64,000 nucleotides of DNA. Source: Chitinibacter sp. FCG-7 (GTDB lineage: Bacteria; Pseudomonadota; Gammaproteobacteria; Burkholderiales; Chitinibacteraceae). Below, in pieces: positions 8,704 through 17,970 of the stretch; position 1 is the first letter of the stretch; every line of letters starts with the position of its first letter. A program made the translations under genes and the position numbers. The stretch lies in NCBI RefSeq assembly GCF_040047665.1, contig NZ_CP157355.1, positions 2,852,001-2,916,000 on the forward strand. Reading direction: 5' to 3'. Below the pieces are notes generated by a model. The model was not told the DNA's origin. It ran no database searches and was given only the letters and a program-made list of their open reading frames with translations.

Positions 8704-9849
8704 TTAACGATCGCCACGAATAACTAAAGGCCGATTGTCTCCATCTTGGAAACGTCGGTAGCCTTTCAGTGTGATGAGTAAATCATGAAAGGCATATGTG
8801 TATTTATCTTGGTCGCCATAATATGCCCATGTGTATTCACCGCCAGTATGCTCACGGGTATTACGCACCTCGGCCATCAAGTCCATATGCCAAGTACCAT
8901 CAACTTTTATAAAGAAGTGCGGCGATACAAAAGGTGTGTTGGTGAAATAAAGCAATGCTAGGTCGCCACGCTCGACAACCTTGAATTGCTTGCCATACTC
9001 ACTCAGAAAAATATATTCCGCGTAAGCCGGACTACTCGGCAATGATGCTAAATATTGGCGTGACTCTGGGGTTAGGAAATCGGCGTTTGGATTCAGTGGC
9101 CAGTTTGATAACCAAGCCAGATAAGTCTGATAAGTGCTTGTTGGCGATTTTTCGGCTGGAAATGCTGCTTCACTGTCTGGTAGGGCTACAGGCGTGCTTT
9201 CTGTCGTGCCAAGTGTAAGCGCCGCATTAACCCCTGCGCCTCCAGAAAGGTGCGCCAATTCGCTAGCTTTGCTGATAGTACGCGGATCGAAATCATTTCC
9301 AATTACGGCCTCGCGAATCCGATGCTGCAGTAGACGTAACATTAACCGTAAACCTAACGATGCATCTCCTGACGCAAAGAATGTTTTCGTGTGCTTTTGT
9401 ACTAGGTAATTAACAAATACATCTGGAAAAACTGCTTCTAGTCCATATCCCACTTCAATTTTAAGCCGTTGATTTTGCACGTCGTACAATAACAAAATGC
9501 CGCGCTGTTGGCCGGTTTGCTTGCCAATCTGTAATTGTGACATCAGATCCACGGCCTGAGTCTCAATGGGTTTATTCCCTGTGCTGGGTAAAAACACCAT
9601 GCGCACATCAATGCCTGATTCACGCAAAATCCAGCCCATATACTGCTCAAAGCGCGGTATGTCGCCTGACGGGATAAAATTTGCTTGATCGATAATGTGG
9701 GAATTTAAAGGCAACTGGGCCTGCGCTGCGATTGGTGTTGACGCAGAAACGAAGTTGACTGGATTGGACTCTTGTTGATTATGCCAAAACCACAGCGGCG
9801 ATAATGAAACGGTACATAACCCCAAGCCATATAGAATGCCGCGATTCAT
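8704..9849 (-). CDS. Exported TPM-domain protein with unknown C-terminal domain
   Basis: 381 aa. An N-terminal hydrophobic segment (GILYGLGLCTVSLSPLWFW) should export or anchor it. Residues about 50-190 form a TPM domain (HIIDQANFIPSGDIPRFEQYM, RGILLLYDVQNQRLKIEVGYGLEAVFPD). The remaining half, with FKVVERGDLALLYFTNTPF and a Trp/Tyr-rich stretch (GGEYTWAYYGDQDKYTYAF), is not one I recognise. The ATG overlaps the stop of the Sel1 gene upstream (TAATG at 9849), so the two are co-translated. The pair converges on the lemA cluster, giving three TPM genes in 3 kb. Confidence 0.8.
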   Translation of the reverse strand: MNRGILYGLGLCTVSLSPLWFWHNQQESNPVNFVSASTPIAAQAQLPLNSHIIDQANFIPSGDIPRFEQYMGWILRESGIDVRMVFLPSTGNKPIETQAVDLMSQLQIGKQTGQQRGILLLYDVQNQRLKIEVGYGLEAVFPDVFVNYLVQKHTKTFFASGDASLGLRLMLRLLQHRIREAVIGNDFDPRTISKASELAHLSGGAGVNAALTLGTTESTPVALPDSEAAFPAEKSPTSTYQTYLAWLSNWPLNPNADFLTPESRQYLASLPSSPAYAEYIFLSEYGKQFKVVERGDLALLYFTNTPFVSPHFFIKVDGTWHMDLMAEVRNTREHTGGEYTWAYYGDQDKYTYAFHDLLITLKGYRRFQDGDNRPLVIRGDR

Positions 9850-10469
9850 TATCTGTTTTTTGCTAAGTATTTCAAGGCACGCTCCTCGCCTTGCGCTGCT
9901 GCTTTTTTAATCCAGCTCTCTCCCAAAGCAGAATTGACTTCAATTCCTTGTCCCGTCAAGTAATGAAATCCCAGAGCACTTTGCGCATGCATATTTCCTT
10001 GTTCGGCAGCTTTGCGATACAAGCTCAATGCTTTAGCCAAGTCTTGGGGCACACCTTTGCCACTTTTATACATGGTGCCTAAGTTGTACTGTGCCTTGTC
10101 ATAGCCTTGCGCTACTGATTTTTGATACCAGCTGGCAGCCTCTGTGTAGTTGATTGCAGTGCCAAATCCATTGTAGTAACAGAGCCCCATGTTGTATTGG
10201 GCGTTGGCATAACCTTGATCGGCTGATTTGCGATACCAAGCAATGGCAGCCGCATTATCGTATCCTCGTGCTAAGTTGCCGATTTTATTTTGAGCAAAGG
10301 CATCGCCACGCTTTGCCTCAGCTAGCAAAGTGTCAAATGAACTTTTGTCGCCTTCTTGTGCATTGGCGTACAAGTTATTAGCCTGCTGTTCAGTTAATTT
10401 GGCGCTTGCAATTTGCGAAACAAATAAAGCACTGGCGATGAGCAAAAGGAATGAGGCTGTGCGATTCAT
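9849..10469 (-). CDS. Periplasmic Sel1-repeat protein
   Basis: 206 aa with a signal peptide (SFLLLIASALFVSQIASA). Four Sel1-like repeats of about 36 residues follow, recognisable by AxxWYxKSAxQGYAxAQYNxGxxYxxGxG patterns at roughly 75-110, 111-147, 148-183 and 184-206. Sel1 repeats are TPR-like helical hairpins that act as protein-binding scaffolds. It is the first gene of a two-gene unit with the exported TPM protein. Confidence 0.9.
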   Translation of the reverse strand: MNRTASFLLLIASALFVSQIASAKLTEQQANNLYANAQEGDKSSFDTLLAEAKRGDAFAQNKIGNLARGYDNAAAIAWYRKSADQGYANAQYNMGLCYYNGFGTAINYTEAASWYQKSVAQGYDKAQYNLGTMYKSGKGVPQDLAKALSLYRKAAEQGNMHAQSALGFHYLTGQGIEVNSALGESWIKKAAAQGEERALKYLAKNR

Positions 10470-10563
10470 GAGGCCCTAAAAGGTATCATCGTAAAATGAC
10501 AGCGTATTACAAGATTGCTAGCGATGCATAATTCTGGGCTGCTTTGTTGTGAAACTGCAGAGA

Positions 10564-10683
10564 ATGTCCGCTTTGGCCGAAGAACACTCGCACAAATCAA
10601 AAGTAATGAAGGTGGCAACCGGATGGTTAGCGGCCTTTCGTTTTCCTGGGGCATGCTTGTGCTGCTCAGCCATAGCCGACACT
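10564..10683. repeat. Island palindromic repeat, copy D (two-armed)
   Basis: Arms TGTCCGCTTTGGCCGA at 10565 and CAGCCATAGCCGACA ending at 10682 are imperfect reverse complements. The centre holds a decayed AAGGTGGCAACC / GGTTAGCGGCCTT hairpin. It is the only clear element in the gap 10470-10795. Confidence 0.65.
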
Positions 10684-10795
10684 CAAATTTCTCTACAAAA
10701 GCTTGGGCGATTCAGTCATTACATAGTTGCTGTATTCCTATGAACTTGCGTTATTGCTTGAGTTGCCTGAGACTAAGAAAAAACTTGGCTAGAAC

Positions 10796-10972
10796 ATGAC
10801 GCTTGATAATCTTGATGCAATGAAAGCTCGAATCTCTCGAATGCTAGTTACGGCCCAGACGGCTTCGGGAAATAGGTACCAATCCAACTTTCAGGTGCCT
10901 GGACAGGACTTCGTTACTAACTTCACTGCACTTGGCATAAAGGCACCGGTGTTCGCGCCGATTGAAATTTGA
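10796..10972 (+). pseudogene. 5' fragment of an unknown gene truncated by the IS21-type element
   Basis: An ATG at 10796 opens a protein-like frame of 51 residues (MTLDNLDAMKARISRMLVT...GQDFVTNFTALGIKAP) that reaches the left end of the IS at 10950 and then runs to TGA at 10972 within it. The composition suggests a genuine N-terminus. I do not recognise the family. The matching 3' part is not on the other side of the IS in this frame, so more than a simple insertion happened. Confidence 0.4.
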
Positions 10973-11091
10973 CCCATCCTGCCGATCGAATTTTGACCCA
11001 GGCCGGGGCGTTGCTTTTTCATCGAGCAACTGTGGATAAGTCTAGCAAATAGCGAACGGCCCGCCCGCTATTTTTCATCATCACCTTCGCT

Positions 11092-11892
11092 TTAGAACTG
11101 CTCAGGTTCTGCCGTTAGTTCTTCCTTTCTGCTTTGCTCCCTTTGTTTGATTTTCGATTTCGCCACCATATTGCTGTGCTGGAAGCGGTAAGACTCATTG
11201 CCCGTTTCTACAATGTGGCAATGATGAGTGAGTCGATCCAAGAGCGCGGTCGTCATCTTGGCATCGCCAAATACACTCGACCATTCCGAGAAGTTCAGGT
11301 TAGTCGTGATGATCACGCTAGTGTGTTCATATAGCTTGCTGAGCAAATGAAACAGCAAAGCACCCCCAGCTTGGCTGAATGGCAGGTAGCCCAGCTCGTC
11401 CAGTATCACCACATCAACCCGCATCAAACTCAGCGCAATCCGTCCTGCTTTACCTTCACGCTTTTCCTTTTCAAGCAAATTGACCAAGTCCACTGTCGAG
11501 TAGAAACGGGCTCTTTTGCCATGACGCGTGATGCCTGCAATCGTGATCGCCGTCGCCAGATGCGTTTTTCCGGTACCTGGCCCACCAATAAAGACGGCGT
11601 TTTGTGCTGTTTCAGTGAAGGCCAGCGTGGCTAATTGGCCAACTAATGCTTGATCTAATTTGGTGGCACTGAAGTCAAATCCAGCCAGATCGCGATGCAC
11701 AGGGAATTTGGCCGCACTCATCTGATGCTGGATCGAGCGCATACCTCGGTCGGTGTTTTCAGCTTGAAGTAAATGCTCGATCAGCCAACTGGAGGTATCA
11801 ATACCTAGGCCACCTTGGGCTTTTAAATCCACCCAGGCACCAGCCATGCCATGCAAACGCAAGGCTTTGAGTTCTGCAGTGATGTCACGCAT
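11092..11892 (-). CDS. istB: IS21-type helper ATPase IstB
   Basis: 266 aa from the ATG at 11892 ([20 protein letters not shown]), the usual IstB start; an upstream in-frame ATG at 11907 is less likely. It has Walker [12 protein letters not shown], Walker [13 protein letters not shown] and the sensor segment [17 protein letters not shown] of DnaA/DnaC-like AAA+ proteins. IstB assembles on target DNA and stimulates IstA-mediated transposition. It lies within the end of istA, so the two are translationally coupled. Confidence 0.95.
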   Translation of the reverse strand: MRDITAELKALRLHGMAGAWVDLKAQGGLGIDTSSWLIEHLLQAENTDRGMRSIQHQMSAAKFPVHRDLAGFDFSATKLDQALVGQLATLAFTETAQNAVFIGGPGTGKTHLATAITIAGITRHGKRARFYSTVDLVNLLEKEKREGKAGRIALSLMRVDVVILDELGYLPFSQAGGALLFHLLSKLYEHTSVIITTNLNFSEWSSVFGDAKMTTALLDRLTHHCHIVETGNESYRFQHSNMVAKSKIKQREQSRKEELTAEPEQF

Positions 11893-13432
11893 GATGAACC
11901 CCTTCATGTGTCACTACTTCAGTGCCGGCTGAGGTTAACTCATCGGTATCGCGCAGTTGGTCATAACGCTCGGTATTGGCTTGCGGTGCTTCGAGTAGTT
12001 GCAGCTGGGTTTGCGCCGATTCAGCGGTGGGCGGATCATTCAAGCGCGCGACGATATTCAGAATGTGTTCAATACTGAGTACGCCAGATTCCAACACCAG
12101 TTCCACTGCGACCAGCACCGCATCTAGCCCCGCAACGGGGACTGTCGCGAGCACCTGTGCCATCACTCGGTCACCGCCATCGCGTTTGAGCAGGCCTCGC
12201 TTGAGTCGCAACAAGGGTTCGGGCATATCGGCAAAGGGCGCGCCGTTGCGTAATGCGCCCGGTTTACGCCCAATCAACGGAATGTAATGCTGCCAATCAA
12301 AGCTCACCTGCTGCTTGCCCGTCAGGCGAGCATGACTGGCAACGATGTCATCATTGGCCACAATGACGACCTGCGTCGGATACAGTCGCACACTAACGCG
12401 ATGGCGTGCCCATTCGCAGGGCACCGAGTAACGGTTACGGGCAATCGACACTAAGCAAGTACTGGAAACGCGCGCCAATTGTTCTACGTAGCCATCAAAC
12501 GGCGTTGGCATCGGCATCATCTCCAGCCTTTCTTGCTCCAGCATTTCTGCGATGCTGAGCCCCTTGAACTCTGGATGCGGCAGTTCTGCCCACAACGCCC
12601 GACAACGTTCGCCAAGCCACGCATTCAACGCCTCAAAGGTGCTGAATTTAATGCTTTGGGCTTCAATCCAGATTCGCCGCCGACTATCCTGAACATTCTT
12701 CTCGACGACGCCTTTCTCCCACCCTGAAGCCACATTGCAGAAATCGGGATCAAATAGATAATGTGCGCACATCACCGCAAAGCGCGCATTGACGATCCGG
12801 CCTTTGCCCTTCAAGACCTTGTCGACTGCGGTTTTCATATTGTCGTAAATGCCGCGTCGCGGCACACCACCCAATGCAGCAAACGATCTGGCATGTGCAT
12901 CGAACAACATTTCATACCCTTGGCTGGGATAGGCCACCAACCAGAAGGCACGACTAGCGCAGAGTTTAAGGTGAGCCACCTGAATCTTGCGATAGAGACC
13001 GCCAATCACCAGATTCTCCTCGCTCCAATCAAATTGAAACGCTTCACCCAGCGCAAATTGTAATGGCACAAACCCCTGAGACGTTTTACCGGCTTTACCT
13101 CGCCATTCGCGAATGAAATCCGTCACGCGACTATAGCTACCGGTATAGCCTTCGGCCTGAATCTGCTCGAACAATGCTTTGCCAGTACGCCGATTGTGCT
13201 TGGCACGAAAGGAATCAGCTTTAAGGGCTTGTTCTAAAGTAGCGCAATACGGAGTGAGTTTACCGGGCTTGGGTTGCCGGATGTAACGAGGCTCTGCCTT
13301 TGAAGCGGGCTTGCGAACCCAGGTGCGGATGGTGTTGCGCGCCAGACCGGTACGCTTAGAAATTTCGTGCAGCGATAACTTATCGCGAAAAAACATCCTG
13401 CGGATTTTGCCAATCATTTCCATGGTGATCAC
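11885..13432 (-). CDS. istA: IS21-type transposase IstA
   Basis: 515 aa. The N-terminal helix-turn-helix reads [25 protein letters not shown]. The DDE integrase core starts near [15 protein letters not shown] and continues through [16 protein letters not shown] (second Asp) to [17 protein letters not shown] (Glu). A Mu-transposase-like C-terminal domain follows ([26 protein letters not shown]). An ATG at 13423 is an alternative start. Length and motifs are full, so the element could be active. Confidence 0.95.
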   Translation of the reverse strand: MITMEMIGKIRRMFFRDKLSLHEISKRTGLARNTIRTWVRKPASKAEPRYIRQPKPGKLTPYCATLEQALKADSFRAKHNRRTGKALFEQIQAEGYTGSYSRVTDFIREWRGKAGKTSQGFVPLQFALGEAFQFDWSEENLVIGGLYRKIQVAHLKLCASRAFWLVAYPSQGYEMLFDAHARSFAALGGVPRRGIYDNMKTAVDKVLKGKGRIVNARFAVMCAHYLFDPDFCNVASGWEKGVVEKNVQDSRRRIWIEAQSIKFSTFEALNAWLGERCRALWAELPHPEFKGLSIAEMLEQERLEMMPMPTPFDGYVEQLARVSSTCLVSIARNRYSVPCEWARHRVSVRLYPTQVVIVANDDIVASHARLTGKQQVSFDWQHYIPLIGRKPGALRNGAPFADMPEPLLRLKRGLLKRDGGDRVMAQVLATVPVAGLDAVLVAVELVLESGVLSIEHILNIVARLNDPPTAESAQTQLQLLEAPQANTERYDQLRDTDELTSAGTEVVTHEGVHHA

Positions 13433-13544
13433 CTTTTAGCCTCTGCCTAAGAATTAAGCAGAACAAGTAGAACACCTGGGTCAATTTTGGATCGGCACAA
13501 CTAGCTAAAGTGGGTCAATTTTCGGTCGGCGACAACATTATCTC

Positions 13545-14288
13545 TTGCTTGCTCAAGCATTTCTAGAGCGTCCTAAGCCATTGGCTGTGCGTCCAATTGC
13601 CATGAACTTTAAAAAGAAGGCGACTGAATTAGGTTTGCAAACCTATGCTGGCAAAGTTAAGCACGCCTTGCTCAGTGATCTCGTCATTTCAAAATTTGGG
13701 CGTGAGTGGTTGCAGGCCGTCATGCCTAAACTCGCAGCAAAGTCTGAAGGTAAGATCTTAAATTCGATTGATGGTGTGCTCTATTGCTATAAGAGTTCAT
13801 CAACTTCAGTTGCCTATTTGCTTGCCGCAAGCGCCTTATTTGAAACATATGATCAAGCTATGCTGGCGCTTGAAGCCACTGATGAAGAAGAGCAAGTGGT
13901 CAGTAGTCGCCAATCGATCCGCATTCCCAAAAACGAATTACCCAAACACTATGCCGCGTCAAATGGCGATTATCGAGCGACCACGGAGCTGTTCCCAAAG
14001 ATCAATGACTTTGTGGTTCGCAATCGATTACAAGCGCTTGGTTTGCCAAACTTTGGTGGTAGGAGCCACCCTAATTTGTTACAAGCGGCGAGCGCTTTTT
14101 ATCTGGAGCAAAAATCATTAATTGAGTCCGCTACAGTATTTGGCGTTCCCTTGTCGCAACTGGAAAGTCTAGTGCGAAATGCTGGAGTGAGCATGGCGAA
14201 GGTACTGAAAATGATTGCTCAGGGCGGAGAACAGCGATTCTTTACGAAGACGCAACAAAATCTGCCGACAGTATGTTTTGCCAATTGA
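13545..14288 (+). pseudogene. TnsD/TniQ-like transposition protein, C-terminal remnant
   Basis: The open frame enters directly from the right end of the IS21-type element (HYLLLAQAFLERPKPLAV...), with only a TTG as possible start, so the N-terminus is missing. About 247 residues remain. The layout F-REWLQAV, KILNSIDGVLYCYKSSSTSVAYLLAASALF, then helix-turn-helix-like segments (ELPKHYAASNGDYRATTELFPKINDFVVRNRLQALG; SLIESATVFGVPLSQLESLVR) resembles the C-terminal half of TnsD/TniQ target selectors. Identification is by pattern, not search. It is strengthened by position: the gene ends 240 bp from glmS, the classical Tn7 target, next to an iteron array. Confidence 0.5.
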
Positions 14289-14387
14289 ACCAAAAGCAAT
14301 GAAGAACTAGTCAAAGGAGTTGCCAGACTGATCCGCACTCTAAGCTACGCGCTTTTATTACGATAAAGAGCATATTTGTAAGCTTTA

Positions 14388-14497
14388 GCCACGACTTTAA
14401 AAATACCCCTTCGCTGCAAAGGGCATTTTTATTGGGTTCAATTTCACGACTATATTAAACATTTCACGACTTTAATTGCTAATTCACGACTTTAATA
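14388..14497. repeat. 20-bp iterons, candidate Tn7-like transposon end (TnsB sites)
   Basis: TTCACGACT recurs at 14443, 14463 and 14483, exactly 20 bp apart, each followed by an A/T run; a fourth site (GCCACGACTTTAA) is at 14388. Read from glmS the motif is ATTAAAGTCGTGAA, close to the AATAAAGTC core of Tn7 TnsB sites. The last iteron ends about 33 bp from the glmS stop codon, near the classical insertion point 25 bp past it. No terminal TGT is clear, so the outer boundary is not fixed. Confidence 0.55.
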
Positions 14498-14529
14498 GGT
14501 TGAAATAGTAGTTGAAATAATAATGAACC

Positions 14530-16365
14530 TCATTCGACAGTCACCGATTTGGCGAGGTTTCTAGGTTTGTCTACATCAGTGCCTTTGCGATGCGCTGTAT
14601 GATAGGCCAAGAGTTGCAAAGGTATGCTGAAAACAATCGGTGCGAGTGGGCCGGTGTTCATTGGCAAAATCAAGGCTGATTTGACGTAGGGTAGTGCGGC
14701 TTCGCAGCCGGGCTCGGCGATCAGGAAAATTTGCCCTCCGCGTGCTTCTACCTCGCGCAAGTTCGACATTAATTTTTCAAACAAGGCATCATTGGCAGCA
14801 CACACAATCGCGGGCATGTTTTCATCCACCAGAGCCAACGGGCCGTGTTTGAGCTCGCCTGCAGCATAACCCTCGGCGTGAATGTAGGCGATTTCCTTCA
14901 GCTTGAGTGCACCTTCCAGTGCAATAGGGAACAAGGTGTTGCGGCCCAGATAGAGCGCATGCTGGAAGTGGCTCAGGGCTTGCGCCCAGCCTTCCATTTC
15001 GGCTTCCTGTGCCAGTACCGCAGTGATCATCGCTGGTAGGCGTGGTAGCCAATTGGCCAGCTCGGCAAGCTGCGTCACATCCAGGGTTTGCCGTGCCTGC
15101 GCCAAACTGCCGGCCAAGACATAAAGTGCAGCCAATTGCGTGGTAAAGGCCTTGGTGGAGGCGACGCCAATTTCAATTCCGGCTTGGGTAAGCAGAACCA
15201 GATCGGCTTCACGGGTCAGCGTGGAATGGGCCACATTGCACAGGGCTAGGATTTTCACGTCGCCGCGTTCCTTGGCATTTCTGATGGCAGCCAGCAAGTC
15301 AGCAGTTTCACCCGATTGCGAAATGGCAATAATCAGCGTGCCTTGCTGTTCAAGGCCTTGGCTATAGCGGTATTCGCTGGCGATGTCCACGCTGACTGGC
15401 ATACCGGTATATGCCTCTATCCAGTATCTGGCGACTAGCCCAGCGTGATAACTTGAGCCGCAGGCAATAATCCGCACTGCACTGGCCCGGCTGAAAATAT
15501 CAGCCGCAGTGTCGCCAAACAATTCAGGTTTAAACCCCAGACTGAGGGCCTGGTTCAGCGTGTTGGCCAGCGCGACGGGTTGCTCGAAGATTTCTTTTTG
15601 CATGTAATGGCGATAAGGACCAAGTTCGGCCGAATCACTGCACACATCCAGCGTGCGCGTCTGGCGTTCGCTCGGTTGCCCTGCGTGATCCCAAATCCGG
15701 ATGCCGCTCGCATCCAGCAGCGCCATATCGCCTTCTTCGAGATAAATCATTTTCTGCGTCAGAGGGAGCAAAGCGGCGATATCGGAGGCAAAAAAACTTT
15801 CCTGAAAACCCAGACCTATGACCAGAGGGCTACCTTGGCGGGCACAAATGACTTCAGTCGGGTGGGCCAGATCGAGCACGCCAATTGCGAATGCGCCTTT
15901 GAGTTTTTGTATGGCCAAACGAACTGCACCGAAAAAATCAGGCGTAGTTTTGGATTGTTGCGCAATTAAATGGGCGATGACTTCAGTATCGGTATCTGAG
16001 CTGAAAGCAAACCCGTCGCCGATCAGCGCTGCTTTGAGTTCGGCAAAATTCTCAATAATGCCGTTGTGCACCACCATGACGCTTTCTCCACCCAGATGGG
16101 GGTGTGCGTTTGCTTCGGTGGGGGCTCCATGCGTTGCCCAGCGCGTATGGGCAATGCCTATGTAGCCATTTGCAGTTGATGCTTTTTGCGCCAGATCGGC
16201 TACACGTCCAGCCACCCGGATTCGCTGCAAATAGGGCGTTCCATCGACATGATCAATAATGGCAAGACCACTGGAGTCGTAGCCGCGATATTCCAATCGC
16301 GCCAAACCTTCCAGCAGCATGGGTACAACATTTCGAGTCGAGATAGCGCCAACAATTCCACACAT
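14530..16365 (-). CDS. glmS: Glutamine--fructose-6-phosphate aminotransferase
   Basis: 611 aa, full length. It makes glucosamine-6-phosphate from fructose-6-phosphate and glutamine, the first step to UDP-GlcNAc for peptidoglycan and lipopolysaccharide. The N-terminus MCGIVGAIS exposes Cys2, the amidotransferase nucleophile; HTRWATHG and the GVLDL core of the Ntn-hydrolase domain follow. Two SIS domains contain ACGSSYHAG, SQSGETADLL and GRNTLFPIALEGALKLKEIAYIHAEGYAAGELKHGP. It ends DKPRNLAKSVTVE, the conserved tail recognised by TnsD in Tn7 transposition. Confidence 0.98.
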   Translation of the reverse strand: MCGIVGAISTRNVVPMLLEGLARLEYRGYDSSGLAIIDHVDGTPYLQRIRVAGRVADLAQKASTANGYIGIAHTRWATHGAPTEANAHPHLGGESVMVVHNGIIENFAELKAALIGDGFAFSSDTDTEVIAHLIAQQSKTTPDFFGAVRLAIQKLKGAFAIGVLDLAHPTEVICARQGSPLVIGLGFQESFFASDIAALLPLTQKMIYLEEGDMALLDASGIRIWDHAGQPSERQTRTLDVCSDSAELGPYRHYMQKEIFEQPVALANTLNQALSLGFKPELFGDTAADIFSRASAVRIIACGSSYHAGLVARYWIEAYTGMPVSVDIASEYRYSQGLEQQGTLIIAISQSGETADLLAAIRNAKERGDVKILALCNVAHSTLTREADLVLLTQAGIEIGVASTKAFTTQLAALYVLAGSLAQARQTLDVTQLAELANWLPRLPAMITAVLAQEAEMEGWAQALSHFQHALYLGRNTLFPIALEGALKLKEIAYIHAEGYAAGELKHGPLALVDENMPAIVCAANDALFEKLMSNLREVEARGGQIFLIAEPGCEAALPYVKSALILPMNTGPLAPIVFSIPLQLLAYHTAHRKGTDVDKPRNLAKSVTVE

Positions 16366-16558
16366 AAGCCAAGATCCTTAATTGATGCAGTGCAACGCCC
16401 GAACTGTAGGCGAGTTGCCTGCTGGTGTCCCTAAACAAAACACCTTATAAGCAGAGCGCAAGTGCTTTAGTGGGTCTTGACCGTTTGACGGATGGCGCTA
16501 TCAATGCCTAGCTGGCTCACTACATTGAATTAAAGGTTTATGCGGGTTGGAGCTTGAT

Positions 16559-16858
16559 ATGGCCATTCAATTATTAAGTCTAGGCGTCATTGGAGTGCGC
16601 TTGCTTGATCGAATTCTGACGGCCAAAGCAATTTACCCAGAAGAATTGGCCGATCAAATCGTTGATGAAATCAATCAATATTTAAGCCGGGCACCAGAAG
16701 CCGAAAAAGCCATGCTATTTAATCTGGCTTGTGAGGTACACGAGGCGCTGGCTGATCGTTATGGTCGGGTTGATGCGCCCCAAACCCGTCTGGATATTTC
16801 GCAGATAATGGGGCTTTTGGTCTATCGCGCCAAAATGACAGCGAATCAGGGACGCTGA
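16559..16858 (+). CDS. Small hypothetical protein, 99 aa
   Basis: The start at 16559 is chosen because GGAG lies 6 nt upstream; an earlier ATG at 16547 has no such site. It has a hydrophobic N-terminal stretch (AIQLLSLGVIGVRLLDRIL) that is too amphipathic for a clear membrane helix, then acidic helices (EELADQIVDEINQYLSRAPEAEKAM). No family is recognised. It is followed by a strong palindromic terminator. Confidence 0.65.
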   Translation: MAIQLLSLGVIGVRLLDRILTAKAIYPEELADQIVDEINQYLSRAPEAEKAMLFNLACEVHEALADRYGRVDAPQTRLDISQIMGLLVYRAKMTANQGR

Positions 16859-16888
16859 AGCTGTTATTACCCACCCATCTTCAATCTG

Positions 16889-16920
16889 AATAGCCACAAA
16901 CCATATGGTTTGTGGCTATT
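16889..16920. terminator. Bidirectional terminator, 32-bp perfect palindrome
   Basis: AATAGCCACAAACCAT and its exact reverse complement form an uninterrupted palindrome between the convergent small ORF and the binding-protein gene, with T-rich flanks. Confidence 0.8.
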
Positions 16921-16979
16921 TGCTGTATCAATTGCCATTTACAGTTCAATCAAAGGCATGCTGAGTGCCTTGGCTGCAG

Positions 16980-17744
16980 TTACTGCAGGCTGGCTTTGAA
17001 TTGCTGCTCCAACTGCGCATATTGGCCATTGGCTTTGATCGTGTTCAGGCCTTGCTCAAACACTTGGCGCAGGCGTAAACCGTCGGGGTGTTTTTTGCTA
17101 AAGCCGATGTAAAACCTGGCCTGATTGACCAGACCTACTTCAATGATTTGAGTGCGGTAGCGCTGGTTGTTTTTCTGCATCAATTTGGCGGGCGTGCTAT
17201 TGACCAGCGCATATTGCACCCGTCCGGCGAGCAGCTTTTTGAATTGCACTTCGTCGCCGGGCGAGCCGTCTTTGATGATTTTCCGGTTATTCATAATCAG
17301 TGGCGGGTAGGTATAGCCATTGGTGATGGCGACGGTGTGGCCTTCCAGATCGGCCACAGTAATTTTGCGATGCGGCGATTTGGCAAAAATGGACAGGCCT
17401 TCTACAAACAGCGGTGTGTTATGGAAGTGGTATTGCTGCTCGTTTTCACTATTGATTTCGATGTCAAAGCAGCCAAGCGCTGCGCCTGAGAGCGTCTCGC
17501 GCAGGCAGCGGGTAAATGGCACTGCGTTGTAATTGACCTTGATGCCTTGGCTGGCAAAGGCTGCGCTGATCACTTTGGGGGCAAAGCCCTGTATTTTGCC
17601 CGCGACGACGTAGGAGTAGGGCGCCCAATCGTCTTCCGCATTCAGCGTGATGGTTTCGGCGGCGTTGGCGCTCGGGGGGGATACGCTGGATAAAGTCAGC
17701 AGACTCAGAGATAAAATCAGGGCAGAAATCTTGTGCATGGCCAT
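16980..17744 (-). CDS. Periplasmic solute-binding protein, family 3
   Basis: 254 aa with a Sec signal peptide (ALILSLSLLTLSSVSPPSANA). The mature part follows the type-3 amino-acid-binding fold: ITLNAEDDWAPYSYVVAGKIQGFAPKVISAAF, a lobe-2 segment ADLEGHTVAITNGYTYPPL, and a C-terminal FKKLLAGRVQYALVNSTPAKLMQ. There is no adjacent permease or ATPase, so it may serve a distant transporter or act as a sensor protein. A related orphan is at 47141-47881. ATG 17738 is an alternative start. Confidence 0.88.
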   Translation of the reverse strand: MAMHKISALILSLSLLTLSSVSPPSANAAETITLNAEDDWAPYSYVVAGKIQGFAPKVISAAFASQGIKVNYNAVPFTRCLRETLSGAALGCFDIEINSENEQQYHFHNTPLFVEGLSIFAKSPHRKITVADLEGHTVAITNGYTYPPLIMNNRKIIKDGSPGDEVQFKKLLAGRVQYALVNSTPAKLMQKNNQRYRTQIIEVGLVNQARFYIGFSKKHPDGLRLRQVFEQGLNTIKANGQYAQLEQQFKASLQ

Positions 17745-17808
17745 ACTCGTGCGTTCTTTTGTACTTGGTCTTTTTGCCGCGGCCTTACGGGCTTTGGGGT
17801 ACTTCTAT

Positions 17809-17858
17809 AGGGTATATCTGGCTAACTAAATTGTATATTGCCTTCTGGCGATATACCT
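17809..17858. repeat. 50-bp palindromic element, AGGGTATA...TATACCT
   Basis: Ends AGGGTATATCTGGC and TGGCGATATACCT, exactly 50 bp. It lies between the binding-protein gene and putA-like gene. Confidence 0.75.
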
Positions 17859-17970
17859 GCCTTGCTTTTCGCCAGCTTATCAGCGCATTTTTTGTGCGCA
17901 GTTCAGACCGTGCAGCTGTAATGATTGTCGGCGCAATCGATTTTCCGTGCAATCTTCAACTGGGCTTTAG

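Larger units (their letters stand above)
10950..13534. mobile_element. IS21-family insertion sequence, complete
   Basis: A 2.6-kb element with istA and istB on the minus strand. Ends start TGTTCGCGCCG on the left and TGTCGCCGACCG on the right (inward). Each end has two further GACCCA-type repeats (AATTTGACCCA and ATTTTGACCCA left; two TGGGTCAATTTT right), as expected for IstA binding sites. No 4-8 bp target duplication is visible: the left flank reads GGCACCGG and the right flank ACATTATC. Confidence 0.85.

Noticed and set aside
14400..14500. CRISPR-like reading of the iterons at 14443-14490
   Set aside because: The unit is 20 bp with no spacers, there are no cas genes, and the position fits a transposon end.
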